NCBI RefSeq assembly: GCF_002994745.2
Contig: NC_037091.1
Coordinates: 27,968,289 to 28,032,288 of the forward strand
Length of the DNA stretch: 64,000 bases
DNA from: Rosa chinensis
Taxonomy: Eukaryota; Streptophyta; Magnoliopsida; Rosales; Rosaceae
Direction: 5' to 3'
How positions within the stretch are numbered: the stretch's first letter is position 1; each line of letters begins with the position of its first letter. Under the pieces are notes generated by a model. It worked only from the letters and a program-made list of their open reading frames with translations. It was not told the DNA's origin and searched no databases. The position numbers and the translations under genes were made by a program. Below, piece by piece: positions 1 through 13,078 of this stretch.

Positions 1-340
1 AGGCTATACTTACTTGGATGAAAAAGATTCTAAGTGTGAAGACAGTTCAATGAATGTTAATAAAGACCGCCCTCAACCTTAAGGGACCTGGACTAGGTAC
101 CAATAAGGGGTTTAAGTCAATATTAATAAACACGACTTCACCTATTCCTTCTTTAATTTACAACTCACAATTAAAATTCGTATTCAATAATATAAATAAC
201 AACCTAAGTAATTAATTAACTAATTAACTAATTGACTAACAAATTATGAACAATTAACAAGAAATTTTTTTTTTTTTTTTTTTTTCGGTCACAATATAAA
301 CAAACACATATATTCACATATTTAACAAGTGATTTTTCAA

Positions 341-358
341 TCCCCGGCAACGGCGCCA
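341..358 (-). promoter_or_regulatory. Primer-binding site of element X (tRNA-Asp type)
   Basis: The minus strand reads TGGCGCCGTTGCCGGGGA, the exact complement of the 3' 18 nt of plant tRNA-Asp(GUC) including CCA. It lies 5 bases inside the LTR end, the usual place where minus-strand cDNA synthesis is primed. Confidence 0.92.
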
Positions 359-363
359 AAAAT

Positions 364-2682
364 TGATGTCGCTTTTGTTGAGCGACCAATTTAACCCTGA
401 AATGTCATTAGTAGTATAAAGTAAGTAGGGATCGTTCTATTCCGGGGATTGAGGGTACACCTGTCATTGTCAAACAATTAAACAATTAAAATTAAAACAA
501 AGTATAATATTTACAAAAATAAAACAAAATATATACATATTTACGAAAAAGGGGGGATTTTTGATTTTGGTTTTCTATTTTCGAAAATAAAAGCTAACTA
601 AATAATTAAAAACGCAAAAACATAAAAATATAAATGGAATGTAAGAACAAAGATCAAAGTCGAAACTCATGATTAAAATTGATTCAAGTTCATCATTGTT
701 CATCATAGTCATGCAAGAGGAGTTGATCATGTGAAACGTTCAAAAGCAAACAATTTCCCATATTTTACTTTCAATGCTAATTAACCTAAGCGAAAGCACC
801 TAGATTAATCCTATCAAACATGCAATCAAACCCTAGAAAGCTAGTCAATCATGTCATGTTTAACGCATTAAGCACCTAGAAAGGCTATCAACTCAAATGT
901 GCAACTTAGTATGAAAAAGTCCACCTAATTGCAATCTTCTTTGATTAAATTCGGTTTTTGTACAAAACCTTTACTACTTATCGATCCAAGAACACAAAAC
1001 CAAAAAGTTGATTCATGTTCTTAAATTCGTAGCACCAATTATATCAAAACCCTAAGTGTTTGCAACCACATAAGATTAAAATACAAAAGTTATCTATCAT
1101 GCAAATTTAATCGAACACTCACACAAAAGCAACCATAAATCGCAATATATGAATCTGAAAATTAACAATTCATCATAAAATTTCAGAAAACAATACTTGT
1201 TCATACATATGTGTCAACTAAGGCAAAACCAACGAAAATACAAAGCAAAGGTACAAGGAGAATCGGATTACACCGTGATGAAGATGAGATGAATGAAGTG
1301 ATGATGTGGTCTCTTGAATTTCGAAAGCAATCTTCAAGGTGGAGGGTGGATGGTGTGCACGGCTTGTCTTCTTCTTCCTTGGCCTTGCTTGCACTTCGTG
1401 GTTGCCCTAGAGGATGGAGAGGAGCACGGCTAGTCTAAAGAGTTTTCTGAATTATTTTCTCAAAGTGTAAACGTAAAGAATGGAGCTTGGAACTCCAAAA
1501 CGTTGAGAAGAGGGGAGGTTATATAGGGGACGGCCAACTTGCTCTCCAAGCCGTGTAAACCTTATGGAATTAATCTGAAAATTCCACATAATTTCCTCCA
1601 ATAATATCTTGCCAAATAAGCCCTATGAGGTGGTTCAACCAATCACAAAATTCCATTTAATTCCCTAAATAATCTTGCCGAAATTCCCTTGATATAATTC
1701 TGATTTTTGTAGTTCAATTCGGCCAAACTTCCTTTAGGGAATTAAGGAATGTATCTAGACTTCTTTTGAGCTTTTCTTGGTCTCCACCTTTTTCTCTTTC
1801 CTTTTATTTCTCCCTTGAATATCTCCTTGCCGAATTCTCTAGGGTTTTCTTTTAATTCACACGGCAACTTCCTTCTTTTCCTCTTGGCTTGGACGGCAAA
1901 AGATATTCTAGGGTTTATCTCTTGATGAATTTCCATAAAAATAGCCCTAGAAAATCTCCCTAGAAAATCTCCTTTTAATTTCTGATTTTCCACGTCATTT
2001 TCCTTGTTTCTCTCTTCATTTTGGACGGCAAACATCTCTAGGGTTTCTTCATTGCGTCACAAACCCTAATTGCATGGGCTTTGTGGGCTTTTGATCCATT
2101 TGCCGAAAATCCAACAAGTCTTGAGAGTTCTTGGGCCTCCATGCGCCACCTTTGTGCCATGTCATCATCTAGAGTCTTCAAGAAGCTTCTCTCATGCCAT
2201 GTCACTTCATTAATTCGATCTCTATTCATGGTTGGCTCAAGAGTCTTGTTTTGGCAAGCTTTCCTTTTCTGGACAGGGTTTCCTGGTTGGACCAGGAAAG
2301 CTTCATTTCTTCATTTCTGCTCATTTGTGCTTCCCTTTGTACTTCATCTTGTCTCCCTCCAACGTTGGCTAGCTTCTCTCTCCATTTGTGAGCTCGTTTC
2401 AGCTCATTTGTGACAAGGACCTGAAAATAGAAACTAGTAAGAAAAATAGAAACTTTCCTAAAATGAAAAGTGGGAAACTTTCTAAAAATGAAAAATAGAA
2501 ACTACTAAAAATGGAAACTTACTAAAAATGATAAATAAAAACTACAAAAATAGAAACTTTCTACAAATAGGAACTTTCCCAATCAAAGAATGGAAACTTT
2601 CCTAAACAGGGTTTTATTAAGGAAATAACGCAGAAAATGCAGGGAAAAGCAAGTAAAACGTCGCATTAAAATGCTCCTATCA
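364..2682 (-). repeat. 5' LTR of element X (about 2.3 kb)
   Basis: It begins TGATAGGAGCATTTTAATGCG at 2682 and ends in CA at 364-365, giving the TG...CA ends of LTRs. It is the same family as the U and W LTRs. The U3 part (about 2410-2640) is full of degenerate GAAAGTTTC-type repeats. A TATA-like TATATAAC lies on the minus strand at about 1519-1526. Small open frames here (for example at 1211-1438 and 2081-2413) have no recognisable product and are probably chance. Confidence 0.9.
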
Positions 2683-5309
2683 CCTACATAGGTCGTTGCC
2701 TCAAGAGAAGCAACGTTTTCTAGGTGGATGGATTCATAAGAATCCGTGAGCTCTTCCTTAGGTATGGTGGCGCCATTCTCAAGAATGCCAACGCCACTTG
2801 CAATGGTTGAAGCCATGGCATCATCCTCCATAATCTCCATGAATTTCTGCGCAAGTTTATCAAGTATATCAATAGAAAAACATGATTGAAAATCACTTAG
2901 GGGATACCTCATAGCTTCGAAAATGTTAAAGCCAACAACTTCTCCATCGAATTCCATTGACAAGGTGCCAGAATACACATCAATTTTAGTCCTAGCCGTC
3001 CTCATGAAGGGACGACCTAGCAAAAGTGGCGTTGACTTTGGAGAAGGCTCCTCCATCTCTAGGACGTAAAAATCAGCTGGGAAGATTAGCTCACCCACCT
3101 GCACAAGTACATCCTCAACTAACCCCTTAGGGTATGCATTAGATCGATCTGCCAACTGAATAATAACATTATCATGTTTAAGCTCACCTAGACCTAGAGT
3201 TTCATAAACAGAATAAGGCATGACATTTATAGAAGCACCTAAGTCTAGCATGGCATTTTCGAATCTAGTGGTTCCAATAACACAAGGGATAGAAAAACTC
3301 CCTGGATCCTTACATTTGTCAGGCATTTTGCGTTGAAGCACAGCTGAGACGTTCTCACTTACCTTCACCACTTCTCTCTCACGGTTTTGTCTCCTTGTGG
3401 TGCAAAGCTCTTTCAAGAATTTGGCATACTTAGGAATTTGCTTAATGGCCTCAAGGAGAGGGATGTTGATTTGCACTTTCTTGAAGGTCTCCAAGATGGC
3501 CTTTTCGGCCTCATCTTTCTTGGATCTAGCATATCTGCTTGGGAAAGGCAAAGGAGAAGAAGATGGATTAGCAATAACCGAATTGAAAGAGTTAGAAACT
3601 TGTCCTTTAGGTTTCGGTTCTGCAGTAGGAGGTGTCACATGAGCCTTAGACGTTGCAGGGTCATCCTCCTCCTCTAAAATGGACGTTGAGATCTTTTTGG
3701 GAGGCGTTGGAGGATCTACAAGGGTCTTACCACTCCTTGTAGTGACGACTTTGGCTTGCTCAAAGTGAGGATTTGGGATGGTACCACTTGGTAGTTTACC
3801 TTGCTCATGAAACTTACCCATAAACTCCACAACTTGACTCATTTGCTTCTTCATCTCATTCACATCCGTAGATATAGCATTGATTTGATTCCCATGATGA
3901 GTTTGACCTGCAATTAAAGCTTGAGTAGACTTAGTTAGAGTTCGGATCAATTCATCATTAGAAGAAGAAGAAGAAGCATTTGAATTAAAATTCGAATTGA
4001 AAGGAGTAGGGTTAGGAGGTTGAGGCTTTTGATAAAAGCCTTGAGGACGTGGTTGGAAGCCTTGAGGTGCACTTTGAGCGTTCTCATTGTCCTTCCAACG
4101 AAAATTAGGGTGATCCCTCCATCCAGGATTGTAAGTATTCGAATATGGATCATTCCTAGGACGTTGGTACCCTTGTTGGAAACCTATGGCGTTGACACCT
4201 TCTTGTCCTCCTTCCTCCATGAGTTGAGGGAATTGGTTAGACGCATGCCCTTGCGTAGAACAAACTCCACACACCATGACTTGTCCATGTGAACCCTGGG
4301 ACACAAGAGAAGTAAGTTTGTTAATTTTATCCTCCAGTTGAGCTAAAGTACTTACCTCATGGACCCTTTCACGTGTGGTGGTTGATTTGGGCCTAGAGCT
4401 TCCATATTGTTGTTGATTCAAGGCCCTATTCTCAATAAGGATCATTCCAGCCGCAGGCTCCTTGTCAACAAACGATCCACCAGAAGCTGCATCTAGCATG
4501 TCTCTTTCCAAGTTGGTGAGTCCATCATAAAAACAAGTGAGCAAGGTCTCATCCTTCATGCCATGTTGAGGGCATTGAGTGGTGAGAGACTTGAACCTTT
4601 CATAGTAATCTGCGTAGGACTCATCTTGCCCTTGTTGGATTCCACTTATCTTCTTCCTAAGCATGATGATGCGAGATGTAGGGAAATACTTCTCAAGAAA
4701 CGCCTTCATCATATCAGCCCAAGATGTAATCCGTCCACTTGGCAATTCATAAAGCCATTGCTTTGCCTTGTCAGCCAACGAAAATGGGAAGGCCTTCAAC
4801 TTCAAAATATGCTCATCAGCTCCTTGAGGCTTCATGCTAGTGCAGAGGAACTGAAATTCCATCAAGTGGTTGTTGGGATCTTCCATAGAGAGTCCATGGA
4901 ATGTAGGAAGACGATGAAGTAGCCCAGACTTCAATTCAAAATCAGCTGTTGCCCCCTCAGCTGTAGCAGGGTAGGTTATACAAGTTAGAACGCCACCAGG
5001 TGGGATCACAGATGTAGAGAGTTGCCTGATGGTGAGAGCCATTGGTGGTGGTGGTGGTTGAATGACTAAGAGTGCACGAGGTGATGGAGGTGGCATTTGG
5101 TGTGGTGATGGAACAACTGAAGTGTCAGAAGCTTCTGATCCTCCCTCTACTCTATTCCCTTCACTATCTAATTGAAGCTCACGAAATTGAAGTGGAGTGG
5201 TAACTTGGACGTCAAAGAGATCCAAGTTTTTCTTAAGCTTTTCAATCCGTGCTTGAATGACGTGGAGGGGCGTTTTGGTGTACTTGGGTGGTTCAGACGA
5301 TCCAGACAT
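2683..5309 (-). pseudogene. gag-pro: Gag-protease part of element Y polyprotein (interrupted)
   Basis: The frame opens at ATG 5309 (MSGSSEPPKYTK...) and runs without stops to the X junction at 2683, about 875 codons; the open frame continues into X's LTR to 2583. Gag forms the capsid-like particle. The region '[16 protein letters not shown]...' is the Athila-type gag core. A zinc knuckle lies near residue 346, but its last cysteine is phenylalanine (CGVCSTQGHASNQF). The aspartic protease motif LDLGAS lies near residue 687. The C-terminal part closely matches the Z frame. RT, RNase H and integrase are absent because X is inserted. It is called broken on those grounds. Confidence 0.88.
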
Positions 5310-6271
5310 TCATTGATCCTGTTATAGAATGAAAGAATATAGTTAGTAAGATATAAACAAGACGTGGACCAAGGTACACACATCAAAAACGTCACATATA
5401 AACAAGTATACACAAGGCCAACGAAAATTTTATAGTGGTTAGTTACAATCTTCTACAATTTTCGACTTAACCAATTTCAATAAGAGTTTTGCAAGTCAAG
5501 GTTTGGACGTGCGGCCCAGAGATTCTAATGTTAATACAAGTCTCCCCCCTTTATCTTTTGGTAACTCTTTTGGCACAGAGCCAGGTAGTAGAGGAACGAT
5601 TTTGGCGGAGCTACTCCCACATAGTGGTTTTGGCCCTCTTGTAAGCACTTCTCGTATCTAATCAACCTAGACACCCTGTGTTACTAAGGTGCGCCGCAGA
5701 GATAAAAGGAGTTGATTGACAAGTATTAATAAAAGAACTCTCACCTATTCCGTTATGACTCACATCCTTCTTACCAAAACCAATTCTTTCGAAAATTGTT
5801 TAAGTGTATGACTTCAATAAGACATAATGAACCATTGTTTTGGACGTGCGGCCCAAGTCCTTGCCTCCACACATATTTCTTCTCAAATCCTTTGGGCAAC
5901 CTTACTGAAATGGCCAGTGCGGGGGAGGACGAACACGAGAGGTAGAAACCATTTTGGCACAAGCTACTCCCACATAGTGGTTTAGGCTCGTTTGATTGCA
6001 CTTCTGGATTCAAAACCCATCATGGACGTTGTCCCCTTCCTAGTCACCATTTCACATAGGCTATACTTACTTAGATAAGAAAAGGCCTAAGTGCAAGACA
6101 TTTTTCAAGTGTTAATAAAAGCCGCCCTCAACCTTAAAAGACCTGAATCAGGTGCTAATAAGGGGTTAAGGCTAATATCAACAAACGAGACTTCACCTAT
6201 TCCATAATAGTTCAAAATCCCTTACCAAAATCATACCTTAGTGGCGTTTTCATCACATGAAGACTTTTCAA
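5310..6271 (-). other. Untranslated leader of element Y with two repeated modules
   Basis: About 960 bases between PBS and gag start carry no convincing ORF. Two related blocks are visible at about 5505-5695 and 5845-6060. On the minus strand each contains a GTGTCTAGG-like start, an 'agaagtgct' or 'gaagtgca' motif, a GGGAGTAGCT/CCGCCAAAAT core and a GGGCCGCACGTC end. The same pair occurs in the leader of W. This may be a packaging, dimerisation or translation signal; the role is inferred from conservation only. Confidence 0.7.
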
Positions 6272-6289
6272 TCCCCGGCAACGGCGCCA
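6272..6289 (-). promoter_or_regulatory. Primer-binding site of element Y (tRNA-Asp type)
   Basis: The minus strand reads TGGCGCCGTTGCCGGGGA, identical to the other PBS copies here and complementary to the 3' end of tRNA-Asp. It starts five bases inside the LTR end at 6295. Confidence 0.92.
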
Positions 6290-6294
6290 AAAAT

Positions 6295-9002
6295 TGATAC
6301 GTGCAAAAGCATTCGCCAATTTAAACCCTGAAAATGTCGAGCGTTAGTATAGAGTAAGCAGGGATCGTTCTAAACCGGGGATTGAGGGTGCTAACATGTG
6401 AGAAACAAATTAAAGACAAGAATATACAAATTTACAAGTTTCACGAAAATTAGAATTTTTACAAGTACAAGCATGCATAGATTTTCGAAACAACAAAGGA
6501 ACAACAAAGAATTAGAGAGCACACATACATGTATCACGAATTAGAGAGCAAGGAATGAGAGAACAACAAAATATACAAGTATATATATACATAGAATTCG
6601 AAAGAAAGAGAGAATTTGAGTTAGAAAAGGTTATGGAAATCCTACTCCTATTTAAATACATTTTACAAATCCATATCATATTAGAAAACCATATACAACA
6701 AGGATTCCTAGTTATATACTAATTAGGATTACTTAATTACTAAGAAAACAAATTATTGACTAAGTCAAACACAAAATACTAAGTCAAAACTAACTCTAAC
6801 TACTTTTCCTATAAAACACCAAAGAATCCCTAAAATTTAGGAACTCCTAAAAAACACAAAACAAATCCCTAAAAACCACCAAAATAATTCCTAGAAAACA
6901 CTAACACATATTTACTATTCACGGACTCACTATTCACGAATTTAAAAACATTTATTTTTATTTTATTTTTATTTTTATTTTATTATTTATATGAACATGC
7001 TACCTAAAAATTCTAAGTTAATTTTATTTATTTACACAAACAAGAAAACATAAAGATGGGGGGTTTTTGAAGATTGAAAACATAAATTTTTCAGAAAATA
7101 ATCAAGAACAAAAACGTTTATTTACATAGGTGGGAAAAGAAGAATTTTCGAAGAACAATTTTTCAAGAATTAATCAAGAACAATCCATTCATGCAATCTT
7201 TAATCTTTTAGTTACCATGGAACGATATCAACCAAGAAACAAAGTTACAAGCGCCCGATGTCCCTTATATGACTTCCCTTTACACAATTGAGTAGAACAA
7301 GCGCCTAAACAATATAATTCAAATGCAAGTATCACACAATCAAAGCAACTCATGATCTCATGCATTCAAATCATTAAGAACAAGTGAAAGTTTAGTCAAT
7401 AAACATGCAAATTCAAGTACTCAAAGCAAGTCTTTTCATTACATGCATAATCTGATCTCGACCTTTGTACAAAGCCTTTACTACCATATTGAACTAGGAT
7501 CAACAAGCGTTCACCTAATTACTAGCTCCAATTACATGCAATCATTCTATGTTGCGCACCAAAGAACAAGAACACATAAAAGTTCTCCATAAAACAAAAC
7601 CAGATTATCATTCCATATTTCGGCAACTAATAAAGATCAAACACACATAAACCAATCAATCATTGAAAAGAACATCAAAATTGCATTCAAAAATCAGATT
7701 GTTAACTCATAGTTTCGGTTTCACTCTTAAAAGAATCAAAACAGAAAATTACAACTACAAGCATACTAAACCGTGAAGAAAACATAGGGAAGATGGTAGA
7801 ACAACCCTTGATCACGTCCCAAAGACCCAAAGAAGCTCCAAGGTGGTGGCACAAGGTGAAGATCACGGCAAAGATGGAGGATGGCACGGCTAGAACTTGC
7901 AAGATGCGAAAACCTGAAACTTGAGAGCAAACCGGTGAGAAACGAAATTGTGGAGAATAATGTGCAACCCCTGAACGTCTTATACACAAGGTATATATAG
8001 TAGAACGTCTCAAGGCACTCCCAATTCGTTTCTACTTGGTTTCTCTTAATTCGTGTTGATTTAGGACTTCTTTCTCCCAAAACAGATTTCCGGCAGGATT
8101 GACCTCAGTCCACTAAAACGGCCATAACTTCCTCTAGAAAATAGCTATTGATGAACCGTAAAACGCTCTGGAAACTAGACATCCGTAGCTTTCCAACCAT
8201 ATAAAGATCATAATTTTCTGAGCTCTGAACGATTTATGACACTCCGTTGAAGTTGACTGATCTGCACAGGCAGATTTCCGAATCTGTAATGGTTTTGACT
8301 TTTAATGCACAAGTTGAGTCCAATTCGGTTTTCCTTCACATCACATGCCTCTCACATGCCTTGCACGCCTATTATGAAGTAGAAACGTCAAGAACCTTCA
8401 AGAACCCTCAAGAATCTCACGAAATTCCAATCCTTACTCAACAAGAAGTCCAAATTCCACATTGCTTTGTAATTCGAATCTCTTGTTGCTTTCTCTTCCA
8501 TGTGTACGGCATATGGTCTTCTTGAGTCTTCTAGATACTTCATGAATGTTCCATAGCTCTCCTAGTATGAGTAGAACTCCATATGCAAGTAGGTTTCCTA
8601 GTTGAATACTGCTTCCTTTTCCGAGATGCTTCTACACTCTTCCGGAACCTTCTTGAGTAATCCTTATCCAACAGGGACTCCTTATCACACTAGGATTCCT
8701 TATTTGAGTAGAATTGGGTTTCCCTGTCCAAGTAGAACTTCTAATTTCCGCGACTTAAGAGTTTGAATCTAAGTCAGCTTCTGATTCCTACTCCAACTAG
8801 GATTCCTTTTCCTAGTCAAACTGGGAGAACTTCCATTTCTTCATTTCTGCGCCACTTGTGCCTTCCTTAGCCACTTTTGGACTTTGAGACTCCATTTACA
8901 CCTGCAAAACACTAACTAAGTTAAATTGATCAAGATAAAGGAAATAACTTAGCAAAATATAGGGTTTAAACATTATAAACGTCGCATTTTATGCTCCTAT
9001 CA
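6295..9002 (-). repeat. 5' LTR of element Y (about 2.7 kb)
   Basis: It starts TGATAGGAGCATAAAATGCG at 9002 (minus) and ends in CA at 6295-6296. It is homologous to both Z LTRs (31,643 and 40,744). A TATATATA-type promoter element lies on the minus strand near 7992-7999, at the same LTR position as in Z. The U3 half (about 8,200-8,900) has many short AGGAATCCTAG-like repeats. Open frames inside it (7702-8080, 8247-8525) look like chance. Confidence 0.9.
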
Positions 9003-10215
9003 ATTGCCCCATTATGAGAGGAGTTAAGGCCATAAAGAAGACGTTTCAGTTGGGAAAGCCAACCAATGCTCCGCTATAAATAGGCAACGTCCAGAACTGA
9101 ATTTGCATCACTTCCCAGCCAAGATAATTCATTGCCTATCACTTCCTGGCCAAAAACCATTCCAAGACTGCCCAATTCACTCCTTAAACTTCCATCACCT
9201 ACAAGACCGTGACCACCATCCATCAATCAATCTACAAAGCTCTTAGGCGCTGAGTCAAGGACGCTCCACCACCACAGCAGAGACGAGTTCATCACCGTGT
9301 TGCTAAGCCGCTGAGGAAAGCTTCAAAGTGTAACTATGACTCTACTTACAATTTTTATTTGGGTTTTATGTGTTTCAATTTGCGAGTTGTCTAATTGGAG
9401 ACACGGAATTTTCAGAATATTTTTATTAATATTTTTCAGATTTTCAGTTTATTATTGAGTTAATTTCGAGAATTCTTTTATGCTGCATGTTACAATCTTG
9501 TGCCCTTTTACGTGTTTAGGTAATTTTCAGAGTTAGGTTCATAGGTTTGCATGCTAGAATCACGCTGAGTGTTCTTGTGTGTTTGCTTAATTTGCCAAGA
9601 ATAATTGTTATTTGTTAAGACACTGAGTTAAACAAGTAGTAATTAGTTCTAACGGGTGGTAAAAATCATGCTTGAATGATTAAACGATTCTGGAAATTAC
9701 GTGTTAAATTCTATGTGTAATGGTTAATTTGCACGTGTGAGTTGATTCGAGGATTAGATAATACTACTAGTTAAGAGAATTACGCTGAGTGTTTTCGAAA
9801 ATTAGTAGTATTAGGCTTGGTAAGGACATTTCCGATCCATGCCTACATTAGAATGAATCAGATAAATGGATTGATCCGCTGAGGCTTTTCATTTGAGCTC
9901 TTATCTAGGCATTAAAGATGGTCACATTTTTGTAGCATGTTGAAATGAATTTTCTGTTTTTACACTTAGTAATTTCTGAGTGGTATTGGTCTAGGTTAGG
10001 GAAGTCGATCATTGTATATAGTTTTATTTGTTTCGTTTTTATTTTAAGTAGATTAGGAACCAAATTTCAAAACCCCCCATTTTATTCTTTTATTTGTTAA
10101 CTGGCCTTTTTGTGTAGGTGTACCCTACAATCCCCGGACTGAACGATCCCTGCTTATCCTATACTGACAACTACATTTTGCAGGGTTAAATTGTGAGGCT
10201 ATTTCAGCCGCACCA
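9003..10215 (+). repeat. 5' LTR of element V, 3' part
   Basis: This copy equals 15,097-16,309 of the 3' LTR in length (1,213 bp) and almost base for base. TATAAATA at 9074-9081 is a good core promoter, followed by a transcribed region that starts near the 'aggcaacgtcc' segment. It ends ...GCCGCACCA at 10,215, directly before the PBS. Confidence 0.92.
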
Positions 10216-10220
10216 ATTTT

Positions 10221-10238
10221 TGGCGCCGTTGCCGGGGA
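10221..10238 (+). promoter_or_regulatory. Primer-binding site of element V (tRNA-Asp type)
   Basis: TGGCGCCGTTGCCGGGGA, five bases after the LTR end, complementary to the 3' end of tRNA-Asp. The identity with X, Y and W shows V uses the same priming system despite its different LTR. Confidence 0.93.
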
Positions 10239-11240
10239 TTGTTAAAATCCCTTGCACTTAAAGTGTCATCGATTTTGTTGTATATAGAATGCATGCTAAT
10301 TTTTGTACTACACTTTTGGAATGGTGACAAATTACGATTTCGGTTAGGCCAAGCTTTAATTGTGATTTAGTTTAAGTTTTATGAGTGTTACAAAATTAAG
10401 CATGTCTTTTATCATTGTTGTACAATTTGTAGAAGTTGTTTTTTTTAACCATATTGTAAATTGAATGTGTTTCACTTAGATTAATATACTTAGGTTATGA
10501 ATTTAGCTAAATACTTAATTGTTGTAAGTGTGTAAAATCGTATGAGTAGACAAGGGCCCTTTTGTTAATATTGGCCTAAACCCTTCATCAGTACCTTTTT
10601 CAGGTCTCTTGAGGTTGAGGGCAGCCTTTATTAGCACTTGGAGAACGGTCTAACACATAAGTTAATTTCCCAGCTGAGTAAGGGGCATACGGATGGTGTC
10701 TTAGGTTGAGACCCTGGGTGATGGGTTCAATTGGATCTCAGAGATACTATAGAATGAGCCTAAACCACTATGTGGGAGTAGCCGATAGGGGCCTAAACCT
10801 CAATGAGGGAGTAGCCTCCGTAGTATCACCAAAATGAGTCCTCCCTCTCACTTACCTCTTAATCTGGCCATCCGGCCTTCTGAAACAAAGGAAAGAGACT
10901 TATGTCTCGGCGACTATCCCTATATCGTATCTCACCAATAGTAGTGGTTTCTATTGGGCTCGACTTACAACTTGGAATCAATTGAGATATTAACTATGTT
11001 TATAAAAAAACAAAAAAAAAAACAAAAATTGATGTGTGACCTGCTTAAGGTATATTGGATTAAACATGACTTTGTCGAGGGTAGCTGTTCTATAGTCCCA
11101 TTGCACAAACGAGGTCCTCTGTTCCAGTACCTAAGTATGTAAATGTAAAAGTAACTTAGAAAGTTAAGGAAAGACATAATGTTTGTATTTCGAACCTTGT
11201 ACATGTTACTAACACTTGATTTGGTCTTAAAGGTCCATGA
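10239..11240 (+). other. Leader of element V
   Basis: About 1 kb without a convincing ORF. It contains diverged versions of the leader module of the other elements at about 10,670-10,930. An internal direct repeat there reads CCTAAACC-(A/T)-C-(T/A)AT-G(T/A)GGGAGTAGCC. The short frame at 10,954-11,142 has no recognisable product. Confidence 0.65.
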
Positions 11241-12863
11241 ATGTCCACTGTCTCTGATAAGACTAAGGAGCTGTTTGAAAAATTGGAACGTGCTAAGCAA
11301 AGGGCAGAACTCACTTTTTCAGACCGCCCTCCTCTAGAAAGGAGGGATTCTCAGGACTCTAGCTATTCAGGTTATAACTCCTCAACTAGATCAACCGAGG
11401 AGGTCAACAAACCTGACCATTCTGAAGAAGGAGAAGAACAAGTCTTTGAAGAGGAAGAAGAAGAAGAAGAGGTCACTGAAGAGGACGTTGCAGACACAGA
11501 AGAGGAAGAAGAGGAAGAGCACGCCCGTGTTGAGCAAGTACAGGCACCAATGGCTGAGACTATTAGGCAACTATCCAATCCTACAGGTGGGGGTGCTGCG
11601 CCCTTATGCATTGCCTATCCAGAACCAGGAGAGGGGCTTAATGATGATTTTGAGTTAAAGAGTGGGTTTCTGCATCACCTACCCTAGTTTCATGGGATGA
11701 GTAGTGAAGACACCAACAAGCATCTCAAGGAGTTCGAGTTTTTCTGTGGGAGTATGTGCCCTAAAGGAGCTGATATCAATATCTTGAAGATGAAGGCATT
11801 TCCCTTTACTTTGGAGGACAAGGCCAAGACTTGGCTATTTGAGCTGCCTGCTGGCACTATCAACACTTGGGATAGGATGAAGGGCGAGTTCCTTACGAAG
11901 TACTTTCCTGCCTCAAAGGTCACTGTTTTGAGGAAGCAGATTAGTGGAATTACGCAAGGACATGAGGAGAATTTCTGCAATTATTGGGACAGGTTTAAGA
12001 GCCTTGTAGCATCATGCCCTAACCATGGGATGAGTGAGGGGTCCCTCCTTACCTATTTTTATGAAGGACTCACCGCTAATGAGCGTGGTCTGTTAGATGC
12101 TGCTGCTGGAGGATCCTTTATGGATAAGACACCTGCTGATGCCAAGGTGCTACTTACTAATCGTGCACTAAACTATCAACAATATGAGGGGGTGCTTTCC
12201 TCTCAACGGAGGGTACATGAGGTGTCCACTAACTCTGCTCTTGAAGACAAGGTCATCAAGATGTCTACTTTGCTGTCTCAAGTCTTAAACGTTAATGGAG
12301 GAGGAGCAATGGCTCAAGTGTGTGGGATGTGCTCGACTCAAGGGCACCCCACTGATAAATGTCCCCAGCTTGCCTCTCTAGAAGGATGGGAATCTGTTAA
12401 CGCCCTAGGGTATCAAGGAGGTCAAGGAGGCCCGAGGTACAACCCTTACTCTAATACATACAATCCTGGGCTCAGAGACCACCCCAACTTTCGTTGGGCC
12501 AACAATGATAACACCTTGAGACCACCTCAAGGCCCAGGTCAAAATTCTCAGCGCCCACCAGGTTTTTTTTTGAGGCCTCAGGTACCTCAAAATTTTGGTA
12601 TTCCCAATTCTGTCCCTCCACCTCCTGTCTCTAATACTTTGAGTGCCCCTAATTATGATGAACTGTTGAAGTCCCTTGCTGTGGGGCAACAACAACTTAA
12701 CACGGCTACTCAAGCTTTGATTGAAGGACAGGCGACCCATTCAAAGGATATTGCAGAGCTCAAGAATCAAATGGGCCAAGTGGTGGATTTCATGGGTCGG
12801 ATTGCTGAAATAGGGAAGCTACCAAGTAACACGGTGCCTAACCCAAGGAATGAGCACGTGTGA
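11241..12863 (+). pseudogene. gag: Gag of element V with one internal stop codon
   Basis: The frame starts at ATG 11,241 (MSTVSDKTKELFEK) and is closed by TAG at 11,685-11,687. It then continues in the same frame to TGA at 12,861-12,863, about 540 codons in all. A glutamate-rich stretch lies at residues ~70-95. The gag core 'ELKSGFLHHLP' stops exactly where U and W continue into 'FHGL'. Downstream is an intact zinc knuckle CGMCSTQGHPTDKC. The product ends shortly after the point where U gag continues into the protease linker, so pol is missing by deletion. Read-through of the TAG cannot be excluded. Otherwise gag would also have to come from a related element. Confidence 0.85.
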
Positions 12864-13041
12864 ACAAGGAGAAAAGTCCAGGCTGAAGGACTATAAATAT
12901 TAAGCGCTGCATGGGAGGCAACCCATTTCAACCGAAGCTGTGAAGGAGCCATCAACGAGAGTTTGAAATTTCTATCCCTTCACTTGCTTAGGTTGAATTG
13001 TACTTGTGTCTTTGTTTATTGTTTGTTTATTTTACCCTTCC

Positions 13042-13078
<37 letters not shown>

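Larger units (their letters stand above)
1..2682 (-). mobile_element. Element X: 5' end of an Athila-type Ty3/Gypsy retrotransposon
   Basis: Reading on the minus strand, this is the 5' LTR (2682 to 364), PBS (358 to 341) and the first 340 bases of leader; the rest lies beyond the left edge. The leader resembles the one after the PBS of element W (45,540-45,730). The 5' end abuts the interrupted gag-protease frame of element Y, so X is read as inserted into Y. The Y bases next to it (CCTAC at 2683-2687, GTAGG on the minus strand) are the expected target duplication, but the partner copy is outside the window. No coding sequence of X is present. Confidence 0.85.
2683..9002 (-). mobile_element. 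Element Y: Athila-type retrotransposon, 5' half, interrupted by X
   Basis: In minus orientation: 5' LTR (9002-6295), PBS (6289-6272), leader (6271-5310), then gag-protease from 5309 to 2683, where element X begins. The missing RT-RNase H-integrase and 3' LTR are expected left of the window, beyond X. The LTR and gag-protease match element Z, so Y and Z are one family. The LTR start at 9002 abuts the interior of V's 5' LTR: the bases at 9003 onward continue the same sequence found at 15,097 in V's 3' LTR. Y therefore inserted into V. Confidence 0.87.

Noticed and set aside
11372..11611. Serine-rich minus-strand frame in V gag
   Set aside because: It is the antisense shadow of the glutamate-rich gag segment.
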